From: Sulfurisphaera tokodaii str. 7
GTDB lineage: Archaea > Thermoproteota > Thermoprotei_A > Sulfolobales > Sulfolobaceae
Reading direction: 5' to 3'
Assembly: GCF_000011205.1 (NCBI RefSeq)
Contig: NC_003106.2
Location: forward strand, 744,001-808,000
DNA: 64,000 nt
Below are positions 35,302 through 43,353 of this stretch, one piece after another (positions within the stretch are counted from its first letter, which is position 1; each line of letters begins with the position of its first letter). Both the position numbers and the translations under genes were made by a program. The notes beneath the pieces are model-generated. The model did no database searches. It was given only the letters and a program-made list of their open reading frames with translations, and was not told the DNA's origin.

Positions 35302-35681
35302 AACGATTCCACAATTTTTAATATTTCCTTCGTTATAAATAAAGCTATTTCCGCCTCGTCTTTAGATACTGGCGGTAAACCATATTGTGACTTTCCTCTA
35401 ATGTTCTCCAAGATGATAAGTTTCTCTCTATTATCCCTTATAAAGTCCCTTATTCTTTCATCTCCAAGCCTAGTATAGACTAAAGAAAGTAATTCCCTAA
35501 TTCCATGAGTCCTAGAGGGTTCTACCCCAAGCTTATAAAGTAGCCCTTTTAAAGACAGTTGGGCAGAAACTTCACTATTTAACGCTGAGGCGTCATAAAA
35601 GCCTTGCTGGAATAACAGCTCTGAAGCCCTCAAATAATCCTTCGCTCTCCTCAAGAATTCCTCAGCGATGTCGTATGACAT
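35289..35681 (-). CDS. HEPN-domain protein (toxin-like)
   Basis: The 130-residue protein has DIAEEFLRRAKDYLRASELL, ASALNSEVSAQLSLKGLLY and SRTHGIRELLSLV with the conserved His. This is the standard HEPN partner of the nucleotidyltransferase with which it overlaps by 13 bp. The gene looks intact and has its own AT-rich promoter region upstream. Confidence 0.83.
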   Translation of the reverse strand: MSYDIAEEFLRRAKDYLRASELLFQQGFYDASALNSEVSAQLSLKGLLYKLGVEPSRTHGIRELLSLVYTRLGDERIRDFIRDNREKLIILENIRGKSQYGLPPVSKDEAEIALFITKEILKIVESLWNL

Positions 35682-35732
35682 AGTTAGTCGTAAACTTGGT
35701 AAATATTAAAGCTTATTGCCTTATGTTGCTTT

Positions 35733-35835
35733 GTGGAGCACTTCAATTTTCTTAGATGTTAAGCTCTTTGACTTTTATTAAATTTAAAATTAAGCGTAGG
35801 TCTAATAAAAATTCAAACATTCCGCAAAGCGTCTT
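35733..35835. repeat. Dispersed AT-rich repeat, copy at 35.7 kb
   Basis: CACTTCAATTTTCT, TTAAATTTAAAAT and AATAAAAATTCAAACA followed by TCCGCAAAGC occur in the same order at 17204-17322 and here, with diverged spacers. A weaker relative may lie at 39275-39360. It could be a remnant of a non-autonomous element. Confidence 0.5.
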
Positions 35836-36057
35836 TAAGCTAAAATTTGAACTCCTTCAAAAGTTAAAAAATTTTAACTTTATCTGTAATTTTTATCATC
35901 TTATTCACATTTTAAATCATGGAATTAGAGAAGTCTATGATAAAGAGGTTTTCGTTCTCCTCAACGGCAATATTTTTTCTCCTGGGAATGATGTTGTTAG
36001 ATTCCTTGGGACTCTATTTGCATTAGATAGTGTTAAAAGTATAAATGCAGGTATAAT

Positions 36058-36390
36058 ATGGTACGGCGTGCAATACTATTATTAGTAGCCAGTCTTTCAA
36101 CAGGTTTCAGTATAACACTAACCTATCACTCTTCTGCATTAGCTTACTATTTGAGGTTCAGCAAACTTAAAATGTATAATTACGTTCTCAGCTTATTCCT
36201 AGGTCCTAACGGTTCTGGCAAAATGACTTTATTAAGGGCTATCTCTGGCATAATCCCATATAAAGACTCAATAAAAATAAACGGTAAGGAAGTTAGGAGT
36301 GCGAAAGATCTGTTAGAATACTTTACAAATCGTGAAGAGGTATATAATATTGGTAATTCTACGTGGGAAACCTATATATATGAAGCTTAG
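36058..36390 (+). pseudogene. ABC-transporter ATPase fragment
   Basis: The frame contains [20 protein letters not shown] and [19 protein letters not shown], the N-terminal part of an ABC ATP-binding subunit. It stops after the Q-loop region, with no signature motif, Walker B or H-loop. Walker A has Met where Thr/Ser is required (GSGKMT). The preceding hydrophobic stretch (from about 36058) and another frame at 35756-36085 look like unrelated or scrambled debris. Non-functional. Confidence 0.65.
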
Positions 36391-36446
36391 ATTGACCAGT
36401 GATAATTAAAATGAGCATTTTTATACCACGCAAGTAGATTATACTT

Positions 36447-36728
36447 GTGAATGTACTACAATTAGCAATACTAACAATCCTATCTGAAGAGGAAAGAAGT
36501 GTAAATGAGTTAAGAGAGTATTTAGGTATTGATAAAAAGAGAATTATAAAAAGTATAAGGTCATTAGAAAAGAAGGGATTAGTAGAAAGAAAGACTTATC
36601 TTGGAGAGGGAGATGTTATATTCGGAATTACAGAAGAAGGTATTCAAGAGCTTTATAAGTATTATATGTTTTTGAGGGATTTGATAAAAGAGATGGAAAT
36701 CTCCGTATGTACTAGGTTTGACTGCTGA
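36447..36728 (+). CDS. Winged-helix DNA-binding protein
   Basis: The 93-residue product starts with GTG and forms a single winged helix: LAILTILSEEERSVNELREY, IDKKRIIKSIRSLEKKGLVE as recognition helix, then a wing and C-terminal helix. It ends CTRFDC with two Cys that might sense redox or bind metal. TTTTTATAC at 36414-36422 is a well-placed TATA box for a leaderless GTG start. Targets unknown; MarR/ArsR-like at fold level only. Confidence 0.72.
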   Translation: MNVLQLAILTILSEEERSVNELREYLGIDKKRIIKSIRSLEKKGLVERKTYLGEGDVIFGITEEGIQELYKYYMFLRDLIKEMEISVCTRFDC

Positions 36729-36741
36729 TCCTAATTAGATA

Positions 36742-37668
36742 CTAGAACCAATTGAGTAAGTCGATTAACATTGAATAGAACTCTTTCTTGTTTATCTCAT
36801 AAATTATTTCAGCATTGGGTTCTTTACCCCAAATTCCTAAATAGTCAATAACAGTCATTCCTCTGGTTAAGCAATCACAATTTTCAATATCCACATATTG
36901 CCTTTCCGATTTTAATACTACATTTCTATTGAGAGCCACAGAAGTTGTAATTAAGTCGGGGTGAGGAGTCCCCTTTATTTTCTCTTTTTCCATAGAATAT
37001 TTTCTATAATGAGTGTAAATCTTAACGTAAAATTGAGCCATCTTAGTCTTCATCGTCTTTATTTGTTCCCATTCTTCATCGGTGATTGGATAGTTAACAA
37101 TAACATCCCACGGTACCATGGTAATATCGAAACCAGAGTTAAAAACAATTTTTGCTGAATCTGGGTCTACCCAAATATTATATTCGGCAACTGGGGTTAT
37201 GTTTCCTCTCCCCCACACTGTTCCTCCCATTATCCAAACCTTTTTTATCTTTTCAACTACTGACTTGTCTTTTAAGTAAGCTAAGGCAAGATTTGTTAAC
37301 GGGGATATTGCCAAGAACTCTAATTCACCAGCATATCTGTCAGCAATCTCAACAATGGCATCTACAGCTTTCTTATTTTGTGGTTTAAGTTTACTGGGTT
37401 TTACTACCTCATCTCCAATTCCTCCCTTGCCGTGAACCTCTGGGACACTTCTGAATTGTTTAACTAGCGGTCTATCACTACCAGGATAAACTGGGATATC
37501 TTTTCCTACAAACTCTAAGCTCCATAATGCGTTATTTATTTCTTGCTCATAAGATATGTTTCCTTCAACAATAGTTATTCCTTGGACATCTATATTATTT
37601 CTGAGTAACATAAAAAGGCTCATTATGTCATCTTCAGCTGTATCACAATCTATTATGAAATGCCTCAT
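36742..37668 (-). CDS. Inosine/uridine-preferring nucleoside hydrolase family
   Basis: The N-terminal DCDTAEDD is the Ca2+-binding Asp cluster of nucleoside hydrolases (usually DxDxxxDD), followed by VYPGSDRPL and [20 protein letters not shown], which match the family's GG..GN..P.AE.N motif. C-terminally, the active-site His region is weakly defined. It splits nucleosides into base and ribose. The start overlaps the FAD-linked oxidase gene by 4 bp, so the two form a pair; an oxidase beside a nucleoside hydrolase suggests oxidation of the released sugar or base, which is inference. Confidence 0.85.
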   Translation of the reverse strand: MRHFIIDCDTAEDDIMSLFMLLRNNIDVQGITIVEGNISYEQEINNALWSLEFVGKDIPVYPGSDRPLVKQFRSVPEVHGKGGIGDEVVKPSKLKPQNKKAVDAIVEIADRYAGELEFLAISPLTNLALAYLKDKSVVEKIKKVWIMGGTVWGRGNITPVAEYNIWVDPDSAKIVFNSGFDITMVPWDVIVNYPITDEEWEQIKTMKTKMAQFYVKIYTHYRKYSMEKEKIKGTPHPDLITTSVALNRNVVLKSERQYVDIENCDCLTRGMTVIDYLGIWGKEPNAEIIYEINKKEFYSMLIDLLNWF

Positions 37669-38537
37669 ACAAATATATTTTTAAAATCAAGTAGTCTCTT
37701 AAGCTTTAAGTATACTTCTTTGGGATTATCTCTCGTATAAAACTTTACTCCAGCTTTGCTTAATTCCTCTGTATCTGCATCGTACAATTTAAATATGCCA
37801 CTTTTATAAACCCAGTATGCATAGACCGGTTTACCTATATTTACGACTCTTACGAATTCAGAGAAAGAATCACCTTCTATAATTATCTCCCTACTTTCGT
37901 CTATTATTTCGACAACAGGAACTCCTTCATCTTTTAAATAACCGGGTCCTACATTTTTCTCTTCTTCGAATGAAACGTGAATATTGAACTTTTCTCTATC
38001 GTAATCGACTAATAAGACTAATGGTGATAATTCAACCAGTTTTGAGATCTCGTTATCTTCTACGCTCTTTTTTTCATACGTTATTACTTTTGCTGGTTTA
38101 GGAAATAATTTCATTTCAGCCCTAGATATAGCACCCAAAATTCCTCTAGAACCTATTAGGAAATTCCATCTAATCCCGCCATAAGGTGTTAAGACTGTTA
38201 CCCATGAAGTGAAATCCCTTGGTCTCCCATAAGTTGTTGATAATGGTGAAGGTTCGTTTGTTGCTAATAAACCTCCAATAGTGCCATCATAGAGTGTTGG
38301 TAAAAGCAAATCATTTTCACTAGCTTCTTTTCTAATTTTAACAACGTCTGCACCAGCTAGCGCTTGGACTTTATCTCCTTTAATTTCGAACCAGTCCATT
38401 TTTCTAGTATAAATGAATTCCTCAGCATCTCCTTTTTTAGCATGTTTTCCTTTACCTAATATTTGGATCTTTTTTGAATTTGTGTATGCGTCTCTTATAA
38501 CCTTGAATAATTCTTCTTCAGAATAAACGTCCATCAA
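37665..38537 (-). CDS. FAD-linked oxidase domain protein (GlcE-like, PCMH fold)
   Basis: The 290-residue protein has the PCMH-type FAD-binding layout: [13 protein letters not shown] as the first FAD loop, [15 protein letters not shown], then [19 protein letters not shown] and [18 protein letters not shown]. This resembles the GlcE subunit of glycolate oxidase more than full-length GlcD. No C-terminal substrate domain of standard size is present. It overlaps the nucleoside hydrolase by 4 bp. A partner with iron-sulfur clusters, if any, is not encoded here. Confidence 0.78.
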   Translation of the reverse strand: MMDVYSEEELFKVIRDAYTNSKKIQILGKGKHAKKGDAEEFIYTRKMDWFEIKGDKVQALAGADVVKIRKEASENDLLLPTLYDGTIGGLLATNEPSPLSTTYGRPRDFTSWVTVLTPYGGIRWNFLIGSRGILGAISRAEMKLFPKPAKVITYEKKSVEDNEISKLVELSPLVLLVDYDREKFNIHVSFEEEKNVGPGYLKDEGVPVVEIIDESREIIIEGDSFSEFVRVVNIGKPVYAYWVYKSGIFKLYDADTEELSKAGVKFYTRDNPKEVYLKLKRLLDFKNIFV

Positions 38538-38560
38538 TAAAACTCTTCATCTAATAATGT

Positions 38561-38890
38561 TTAAATACTATTTGGCTTAAGCTCATATAATTCGACGTAA
38601 CAGAGATCTTTACAGAGCTTCTTTACATCTTCTCCTATTAATTCAATCCCGTTAACAATTTCCACTACATATTGTTTATTAATTATTAAGAAATAGTAAG
38701 AGGAACTATCAAATATAAGTTTACTTAATAATTCTTCCATCCCTTTATAATTTGTCCAGAGTTTAACGCTTAATTTTTTCTTTAATGATACTGACTTCTT
38801 AAATTCAATATTTATTATAAAATCTAGAAATAAATCTTGTATAGTAGATTTCAAAGTTCTTCCTATAATCCCCCAATCATGAATTTCCAA
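38561..38890 (-). CDS. Hypothetical protein, 109 aa
   Basis: Unrecognised. A soluble alpha/beta protein beginning MEIHDWGIIGRTLKSTIQDL, with strands SYYFLIINKQYVVEIVNG in the second half and CKDLCYVELYEL near the end. It lies 23 bp upstream of the oxidase gene on the same strand and 15 bp after a 78-aa gene, so it may be part of the same transcript. Composition is consistent with a real gene. Confidence 0.5.
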   Translation of the reverse strand: MEIHDWGIIGRTLKSTIQDLFLDFIINIEFKKSVSLKKKLSVKLWTNYKGMEELLSKLIFDSSSYYFLIINKQYVVEIVNGIELIGEDVKKLCKDLCYVELYELKPNSI

Positions 38891-38905
38891 TCTAATTCTA
38901 GATGA

Positions 38906-39142
38906 CTACTCATCAACATTAACTATAGTAATATTTACTTTTGCACCACCTAGTTTTGAGTTAAATAAATATACAGCAAAGTTTGTTTCAATCCTCTTTG
39001 AAAAAGTACCTTCAATATTAAATCCTAAGAATCTTAAGACAAATTTATCATCAATAATTTTAAGCTTACTATTAGAAAACAATTCTTCCTTTGCTAACGC
39101 TAGTAATAATTCCTCTGGATATCGAAGAATCGTAATCTCCAT
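38906..39142 (-). CDS. Hypothetical protein, 78 aa
   Basis: Unrecognised small protein with a helix (PEELLLALAKEELF) and a predicted beta-sheet (LRFLGFNIEGTF, NFAVYLFNSK, KVNITIVNV). It is the first gene of a possible minus-strand unit running through the 109-aa protein to the oxidase and hydrolase. Confidence 0.45.
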   Translation of the reverse strand: MEITILRYPEELLLALAKEELFSNSKLKIIDDKFVLRFLGFNIEGTFSKRIETNFAVYLFNSKLGGAKVNITIVNVDE

Positions 39143-39801
39143 TAGTCATAATATCTTTGAATGTCTATTTTAATTTTTCGTTTGTAATACTTCACAAATT
39201 ATACAATGTTTTCGATCAACAGAATTTTTCTATTACCAATATACTGTGAATTATTAAATTTTCTCACATGTCAAGCTTATCAATGTTTAAATTTAAAAAG
39301 TCCTGATTTAAGAGTGAATTCTAACTCTTTAATAAAAATAAATAATCCATAGAACATAATAGTTCAAATAAAAAATGTCATCTTGGTACCTCTATTTATT
39401 TTGTTAGAGGTTCTTCTTTCTACATATAAATGATAGCAAGATAAATTAATATACCAAAAAGCTAGCTTATTAATAGTCTCCCTTCATAATGAATATATTT
39501 TGAAAAAATTCCCCTCATTTATGAAAAATTTTAATGATATACGTAAAAACTGATGGAATAATTTACGACTTAAAATAGTCAAACTTTAATTACTTTAACT
39601 AGATCTTCAAACTCTCTCCTAATCTCTCTAAGTACTAAGTTAAAGAACTTTAAATAACCTTTTGCCCTGTCTTCTCGCTTCTGATAAAAATAGAGATATT
39701 TATCTCTAGCTACAGTCAAAAATTGTGAACTGTAGTAGAAGTTACTACTCCTTCTCCTCTACAATTTAAGAATTTTTTAGAAAACAAAATACCAGTATCT
39801 A
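39143..39801. other. Long gap with possible short coding remnant
   Basis: Mostly AT-rich DNA without intact genes. It includes a sequence at 39275-39360 loosely resembling the dispersed repeat of 17.2 and 35.7 kb, and a minus-strand short frame at 39579-39719 that looks protein-coding. Confidence 0.45.
39579..39719 (-). CDS. Possible short gene or remnant, 46 aa
   Basis: From a TTG at 39719 the frame encodes TVARDKYLYFYQKREDRAKG followed by a strongly amphipathic helix (FFNLVLREIRREFEDLVK), stopping at 39579. The frame stays open upstream to a TAG at 39759-39761 (59 codons in all). The composition is gene-like, but there is no good start signal, so it may be the C-terminal remnant of a longer gene. 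No family recognised. Confidence 0.3.
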   Translation of the reverse strand: MTVARDKYLYFYQKREDRAKGYLKFFNLVLREIRREFEDLVKVIKV

Positions 39802-40119
39802 TTAAATATTTCCCACTATTGATATAACTTTCCTACTTATTTTCTTATTTACAATTTGATCTATCTCCTCTAGAACTATACTAATCTCTTCTACAGTTTT
39901 TAAAAATTCCTCTTCGAATGCGTTAGACGCTTTTTCAGCTACATCTTTTTTATCAGTGACAAAGTAAGTTGATCCCAGATCTACTAGATAAATCTCTTTC
40001 TTCTTAAATTCAGAAATCACTATCCTTCCTTTTTCGTCAGTATTGCTGATTAATATCTGACCTATATATAGGAATATTTGAATAACTGTAGAATAAATTT
40101 TCTCATGCAAAAGTAGCAC
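39802..40119 (-). CDS. Hypothetical protein, about 105 aa, divergent from purE
   Basis: Unrecognised. The pattern VLLLHEKIYSTVIQIFLYIG, KKEIYLVDLGSTYFVTD and a helix ASNAFEEEFLKTVEEI loosely recalls roadblock/longin-type small domains, but this is a weak impression. An ATG at 40170 would extend the protein by 17 residues and place it directly against the purE ATG. I prefer the GTG at 40119 because a TATA element (40136-40147) lies 17-28 bp upstream and would otherwise be inside the gene. Confidence 0.5.
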   Translation of the reverse strand: MLLLHEKIYSTVIQIFLYIGQILISNTDEKGRIVISEFKKKEIYLVDLGSTYFVTDKKDVAEKASNAFEEEFLKTVEEISIVLEEIDQIVNKKISRKVISIVGNI

Positions 40120-40135
40120 TTGTAAGCTAATAAAA

Positions 40136-40147
40136 CTATACTTTATA
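40136..40147. promoter_or_regulatory. Shared TATA region for purE and its divergent neighbour
   Basis: CTATACTTTATA lies 24-35 bp before the purE ATG at 40171; read on the other strand, TATAAAGTATAG lies 17-28 bp before the GTG at 40119. One AT-rich element may therefore serve both directions. Confidence 0.4.
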
Positions 40148-40170
40148 TTCTCTTTCTCTCTTATTCTCAT

Positions 40171-40644
40171 ATGCCTAAAGTAGCTGTTATTATGGGTAGT
40201 AAATCAGACTGGGAATATATGAAAGAAGCAGTAGAACTTTTAAAACAATTTGGTGTTGAAGTTGAGGCTAGAGTAGTTTCAGCCCACAGAACACCAGAAT
40301 TTATGATGGAATTTGCTAAAACCGCATCAGAGAAGGGAATAGAAGTTATTATAGCTGGTGCAGGTGGTGCGGCTCATTTACCTGGTATGACAGCATCATT
40401 AACTCATTTGCCAGTAATTGGTGTTCCGATTCCTTCAAAGAATTTGAATGGCTTAGATTCTCTCCTCTCTATTGTTCAAATGCCTTATGGTGTACCAGTC
40501 GCGACAGTTGCTATTGGTGGGGCTAAAAATGCTGCACTTTTGGCATTAAGAATTTTAGGACTAAAATACCCAGATATAGCTGAAAAAGTTAAAAAGTTTA
40601 TGGAGGATGTGAAAAATGAAGTCCTTAACACAAAACTCGATTAA
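40171..40644 (+). CDS. purE: N5-carboxyaminoimidazole ribonucleotide mutase
   Basis: PurE converts N5-CAIR to CAIR in purine biosynthesis. The 157-residue product has the class I motifs [17 protein letters not shown] (catalytic His) and [11 protein letters not shown]. It is followed by purK with a 29-bp overlap, the classical pair for this two-step carboxylation. The start ATG at 40171 fits a leaderless message with TATA at -24 to -29. Confidence 0.95.
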   Translation: MPKVAVIMGSKSDWEYMKEAVELLKQFGVEVEARVVSAHRTPEFMMEFAKTASEKGIEVIIAGAGGAAHLPGMTASLTHLPVIGVPIPSKNLNGLDSLLSIVQMPYGVPVATVAIGGAKNAALLALRILGLKYPDIAEKVKKFMEDVKNEVLNTKLD

Positions 40645-41710
40645 AATTGGAATTTTAGGAGGAGGACAATTAGGCTGGATGATGATTTTAGAAGGGAGAA
40701 AATATCCCTTCGCTTTTTACGTAATGGACGAGCCAGAAGCTCCTGCATGTAAAGTAGCGGATAAATGTTTTACGCCAGATGACTATAAGAAAATGATAGA
40801 TGAAGTTGACGTAGTAACTTTTGAGTTCGAACATGTCAAAGAAGAGGCATTACAGTATGCTGAAGATCAAGGGAAACTTTTGCCCAGGTTAAATACTGTT
40901 GAATTAAAAAGGGAAAGATGGAAGGAAAAAACATATTATAAGGAACATAATTTGCCAACTCCTAGATTTTACATTGCTAACGACGGAGAAGAGGCATTAA
41001 GAATTCTTAAGGACGAGTTTAATAACGTTGGTGTTTTGAAACAGAGTAGGGGAGGATATGACGGTAAAGGACAGTATTTTATAAAGGGAGATGTCGAAAA
41101 ATACGGATTCATTAAGGATATGAAGTGTAAATTTGTAGTTGAAGAATTTGTTAATTTTAATTATGAGGCTTCTATAATAGCTGTTAGAGATCGAAATGGA
41201 AATTTTAAGGCATATCCACCAACATTCAACTATAACGAAAAAGGAATCCTGGTATACAACTACGGTCCCCTTAAAGATAACAGATTTGCTGAGATTGCAA
41301 AGAGGTTAATGGATTCTTTAGAATATGTAGGTACAATTGGTATTGAGTTTTTTGTAAGAGATGGGGAAATTCTAATAAATGAGTTTGCTCCTAGAGTTCA
41401 TAATACTGGTCACTATACTCTAGATGCAGCATTTGTTTCACAATTTGAACAACATTTGCGAGCAATAACTGGCCTGGAAATAGGTGCTACAGAGCTACTC
41501 TCATATGGAGGTATGGTGAATATTTTAGGTACAGATAATGTTCCTCTTGAAGTTCTTAAATATGGTAAAGTGTATTGGTATGGGAAGAAAGAAGTTAGAA
41601 AGAGGAGAAAGTTGGGGCATGTCAATGTAGTTGGAAGTAACTTAGAAGATGTTAAGCAAAAAATTGATATTATTATGAAACTAATTTATCCTCAAGGTTT
41701 AGATTTATGA
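40616..41710 (+). CDS. purK: N5-carboxyaminoimidazole ribonucleotide synthase
   Basis: PurK is the ATP-grasp enzyme that makes N5-CAIR from AIR, bicarbonate and ATP. Visible are [12 protein letters not shown] near the N-terminus, [16 protein letters not shown] as the ATP-binding loop, the VVEEFVNF strand, [21 protein letters not shown] with metal ligands, and a C-terminal PurK domain. Length 364 aa is normal. It overlaps purE by 29 bp and the following modE-like gene by 4 bp. Confidence 0.94.
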   Translation: MKSLTQNSIKIGILGGGQLGWMMILEGRKYPFAFYVMDEPEAPACKVADKCFTPDDYKKMIDEVDVVTFEFEHVKEEALQYAEDQGKLLPRLNTVELKRERWKEKTYYKEHNLPTPRFYIANDGEEALRILKDEFNNVGVLKQSRGGYDGKGQYFIKGDVEKYGFIKDMKCKFVVEEFVNFNYEASIIAVRDRNGNFKAYPPTFNYNEKGILVYNYGPLKDNRFAEIAKRLMDSLEYVGTIGIEFFVRDGEILINEFAPRVHNTGHYTLDAAFVSQFEQHLRAITGLEIGATELLSYGGMVNILGTDNVPLEVLKYGKVYWYGKKEVRKRRKLGHVNVVGSNLEDVKQKIDIIMKLIYPQGLDL

Positions 41711-42045
41711 AGTTTAAGTTTAAAATATGGTTAGAAACTGATGACGGAAAACCTGTTATTGGTAAAGGTGGAATTTCTCTGATGAAGAACATCATAGAAA
41801 CGGGCTCAATATCTACCGCAGCAAAAAAGATGCATGTTTCCTATAAATTTGCTTGGGAGTATGTTAGAAAAGTTAATGACATTTTAGGAGGAATAGAGAT
41901 GCATAAAGGAGGGAAAGGCGCTGGAGGAACAATCGTGTCAGAAAAAGTAACTGAATTGATAAAGGTTTATGAAGAGGCTGAGAAGGAAATAAATGAGGTT
42001 CTTGAGAAGTATAACAAAAAAATCGAGGAGATTTTAAAGAAATAA
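41707..42045 (+). CDS. ModE-family N-terminal wHTH regulator
   Basis: The 112-residue protein has [19 protein letters not shown] and [20 protein letters not shown], the LysR-like winged helix of ModE proteins, ending with a coiled C-terminal helix. The molybdate-binding TOBE domains of bacterial ModE are absent, as is common in archaea. It overlaps purK by 4 bp. Role in molybdate or tungstate regulation is known for relatives but not proven here; a molybdoprotein gene occurs at 55.4 kb. Confidence 0.82.
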
Positions 42046-42091
42046 TGAATGACGGTATTACCTTATAAGCTTTTAATCTCACATATTTTTT

Positions 42092-43297
42092 GTGTTAGAA
42101 AAGTTAAAAGAAGTTGAGGGAATAGACAAGACTGGAACTAATATACCAGAAGAAGTAGAGAAATTAAAGGAAGAATTTGTTGACTACATAATAGGAAGTA
42201 AAATTAAAGAAGCTTATGATTGGATTAGTAACTTATACGTAGTCCTAGAGGAACTGAAAGAAAAACTTAGCATTAAGGGTTGGCTATTTAGCAGAGAGAT
42301 GAAGAGTTTTGTTGAAAATCCTAAAAAGCATTTAGTAAAGAAACTTTTCTTATACTTCCATGATCTAGTTAGGGGAAGAATAACTGCAGAGGAGTTTTTT
42401 AGTAAAGGTAGACAAGCTGTAAATAGTTCTTTTGGTTCTAATATGAGGAGTATTTATCAAATATGGGGTTTTTCTTCTATTCTCCTCGGCTTAGCGGAAA
42501 AAGATTTTAAACTTTCTTATCCAGAGCATGGATATCTTAGCTTTGATAGGACTGGTAAACAGAAAAGCGGTACAATTCCTCCTAATGCAGTTGTAAGTGA
42601 TATTTTTGGGAGGAGTTACAGCTTCTTTATTGAGGCTCCACGCCCTATTGCTTGGGAAGATGGTAATGATTTGCAAAAAGTATGGAAATTGTATTCTACG
42701 CTAAGACCGGATATGTTAATTTATAAAGGTTTTTATATGGATATTGTTGATTTATCGGGAAATATTCCTATAAAGAGACCAAATTACATTATTGAGTTTA
42801 AGGAGTTAGATGATTGGTGGAAGAGGTGGAGATATTTAAAAGGATATAAACCTTTGTCTGGAAATGAGTGGAGAGCTAGGTGGATTAAAGGATTATATGA
42901 GGGATTAGCAGAAGTATTAGGAGCTACACTTAAGGATAATATGCCAGAATTTGCTCAAGACAAAGGTAAAAGGATAAAGGAATATAAGATAATCGATCTT
43001 TATAAGTCCATATATAATCCAGATAAGGGTGTTGTTATAAGTAGGACTAAGATAGATGAGCAAGTTGTTAGCGAGCTAAGTAGTGAGAATATTTTAGTAA
43101 TTGATGATACGGGCTTTTCATCGGAAAAACTTTCTCCTATAGTTGATGAACTACTATCTGGGAGTATTGCTAATATAAACTATAAAGACCTAGCTTTTGA
43201 GTTTGCTATGGAGAGAAGAGAAGAGTTTGTTGAGTGGATTATTAATAAGTTTAAAAAGCTTGGGATTAATAATATCGACATCTCTTTGACTAAGTAA
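42092..43297 (+). CDS. PD-(D/E)XK nuclease-like protein upstream of TPR-kinase
   Basis: The 401-residue product contains LRPDMLIYKG (RPD at 205-207) followed about 27 residues later by NYIIEFKELDDWW (E235-x-K237), the spacing and strand pattern of a PD-(D/E)XK nuclease core. N-terminal residues 1-130 are helical; the C-terminal part includes NILVIDDTGFS and an amphipathic tail. Start is GTG at 42092, with CTTATAAGC as TATA at 42062-42070. No family name comes to mind. It precedes the TPR-kinase by 56 bp on the same strand. Nuclease activity is inference from the motif. Confidence 0.65.
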   Translation: MLEKLKEVEGIDKTGTNIPEEVEKLKEEFVDYIIGSKIKEAYDWISNLYVVLEELKEKLSIKGWLFSREMKSFVENPKKHLVKKLFLYFHDLVRGRITAEEFFSKGRQAVNSSFGSNMRSIYQIWGFSSILLGLAEKDFKLSYPEHGYLSFDRTGKQKSGTIPPNAVVSDIFGRSYSFFIEAPRPIAWEDGNDLQKVWKLYSTLRPDMLIYKGFYMDIVDLSGNIPIKRPNYIIEFKELDDWWKRWRYLKGYKPLSGNEWRARWIKGLYEGLAEVLGATLKDNMPEFAQDKGKRIKEYKIIDLYKSIYNPDKGVVISRTKIDEQVVSELSSENILVIDDTGFSSEKLSPIVDELLSGSIANINYKDLAFEFAMERREEFVEWIINKFKKLGINNIDISLTK

Positions 43298-43353
43298 TTT
43301 AAATAGTATTATTGACTGGATGATTAAATAAGGTAATACATAAGCATTTAATT

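Noticed and set aside
35756-36085. A 109-aa plus-strand frame as a gene
   Set aside because: It starts within the dispersed repeat, has no coherent domain, and runs into the ABC pseudogene; likely debris.
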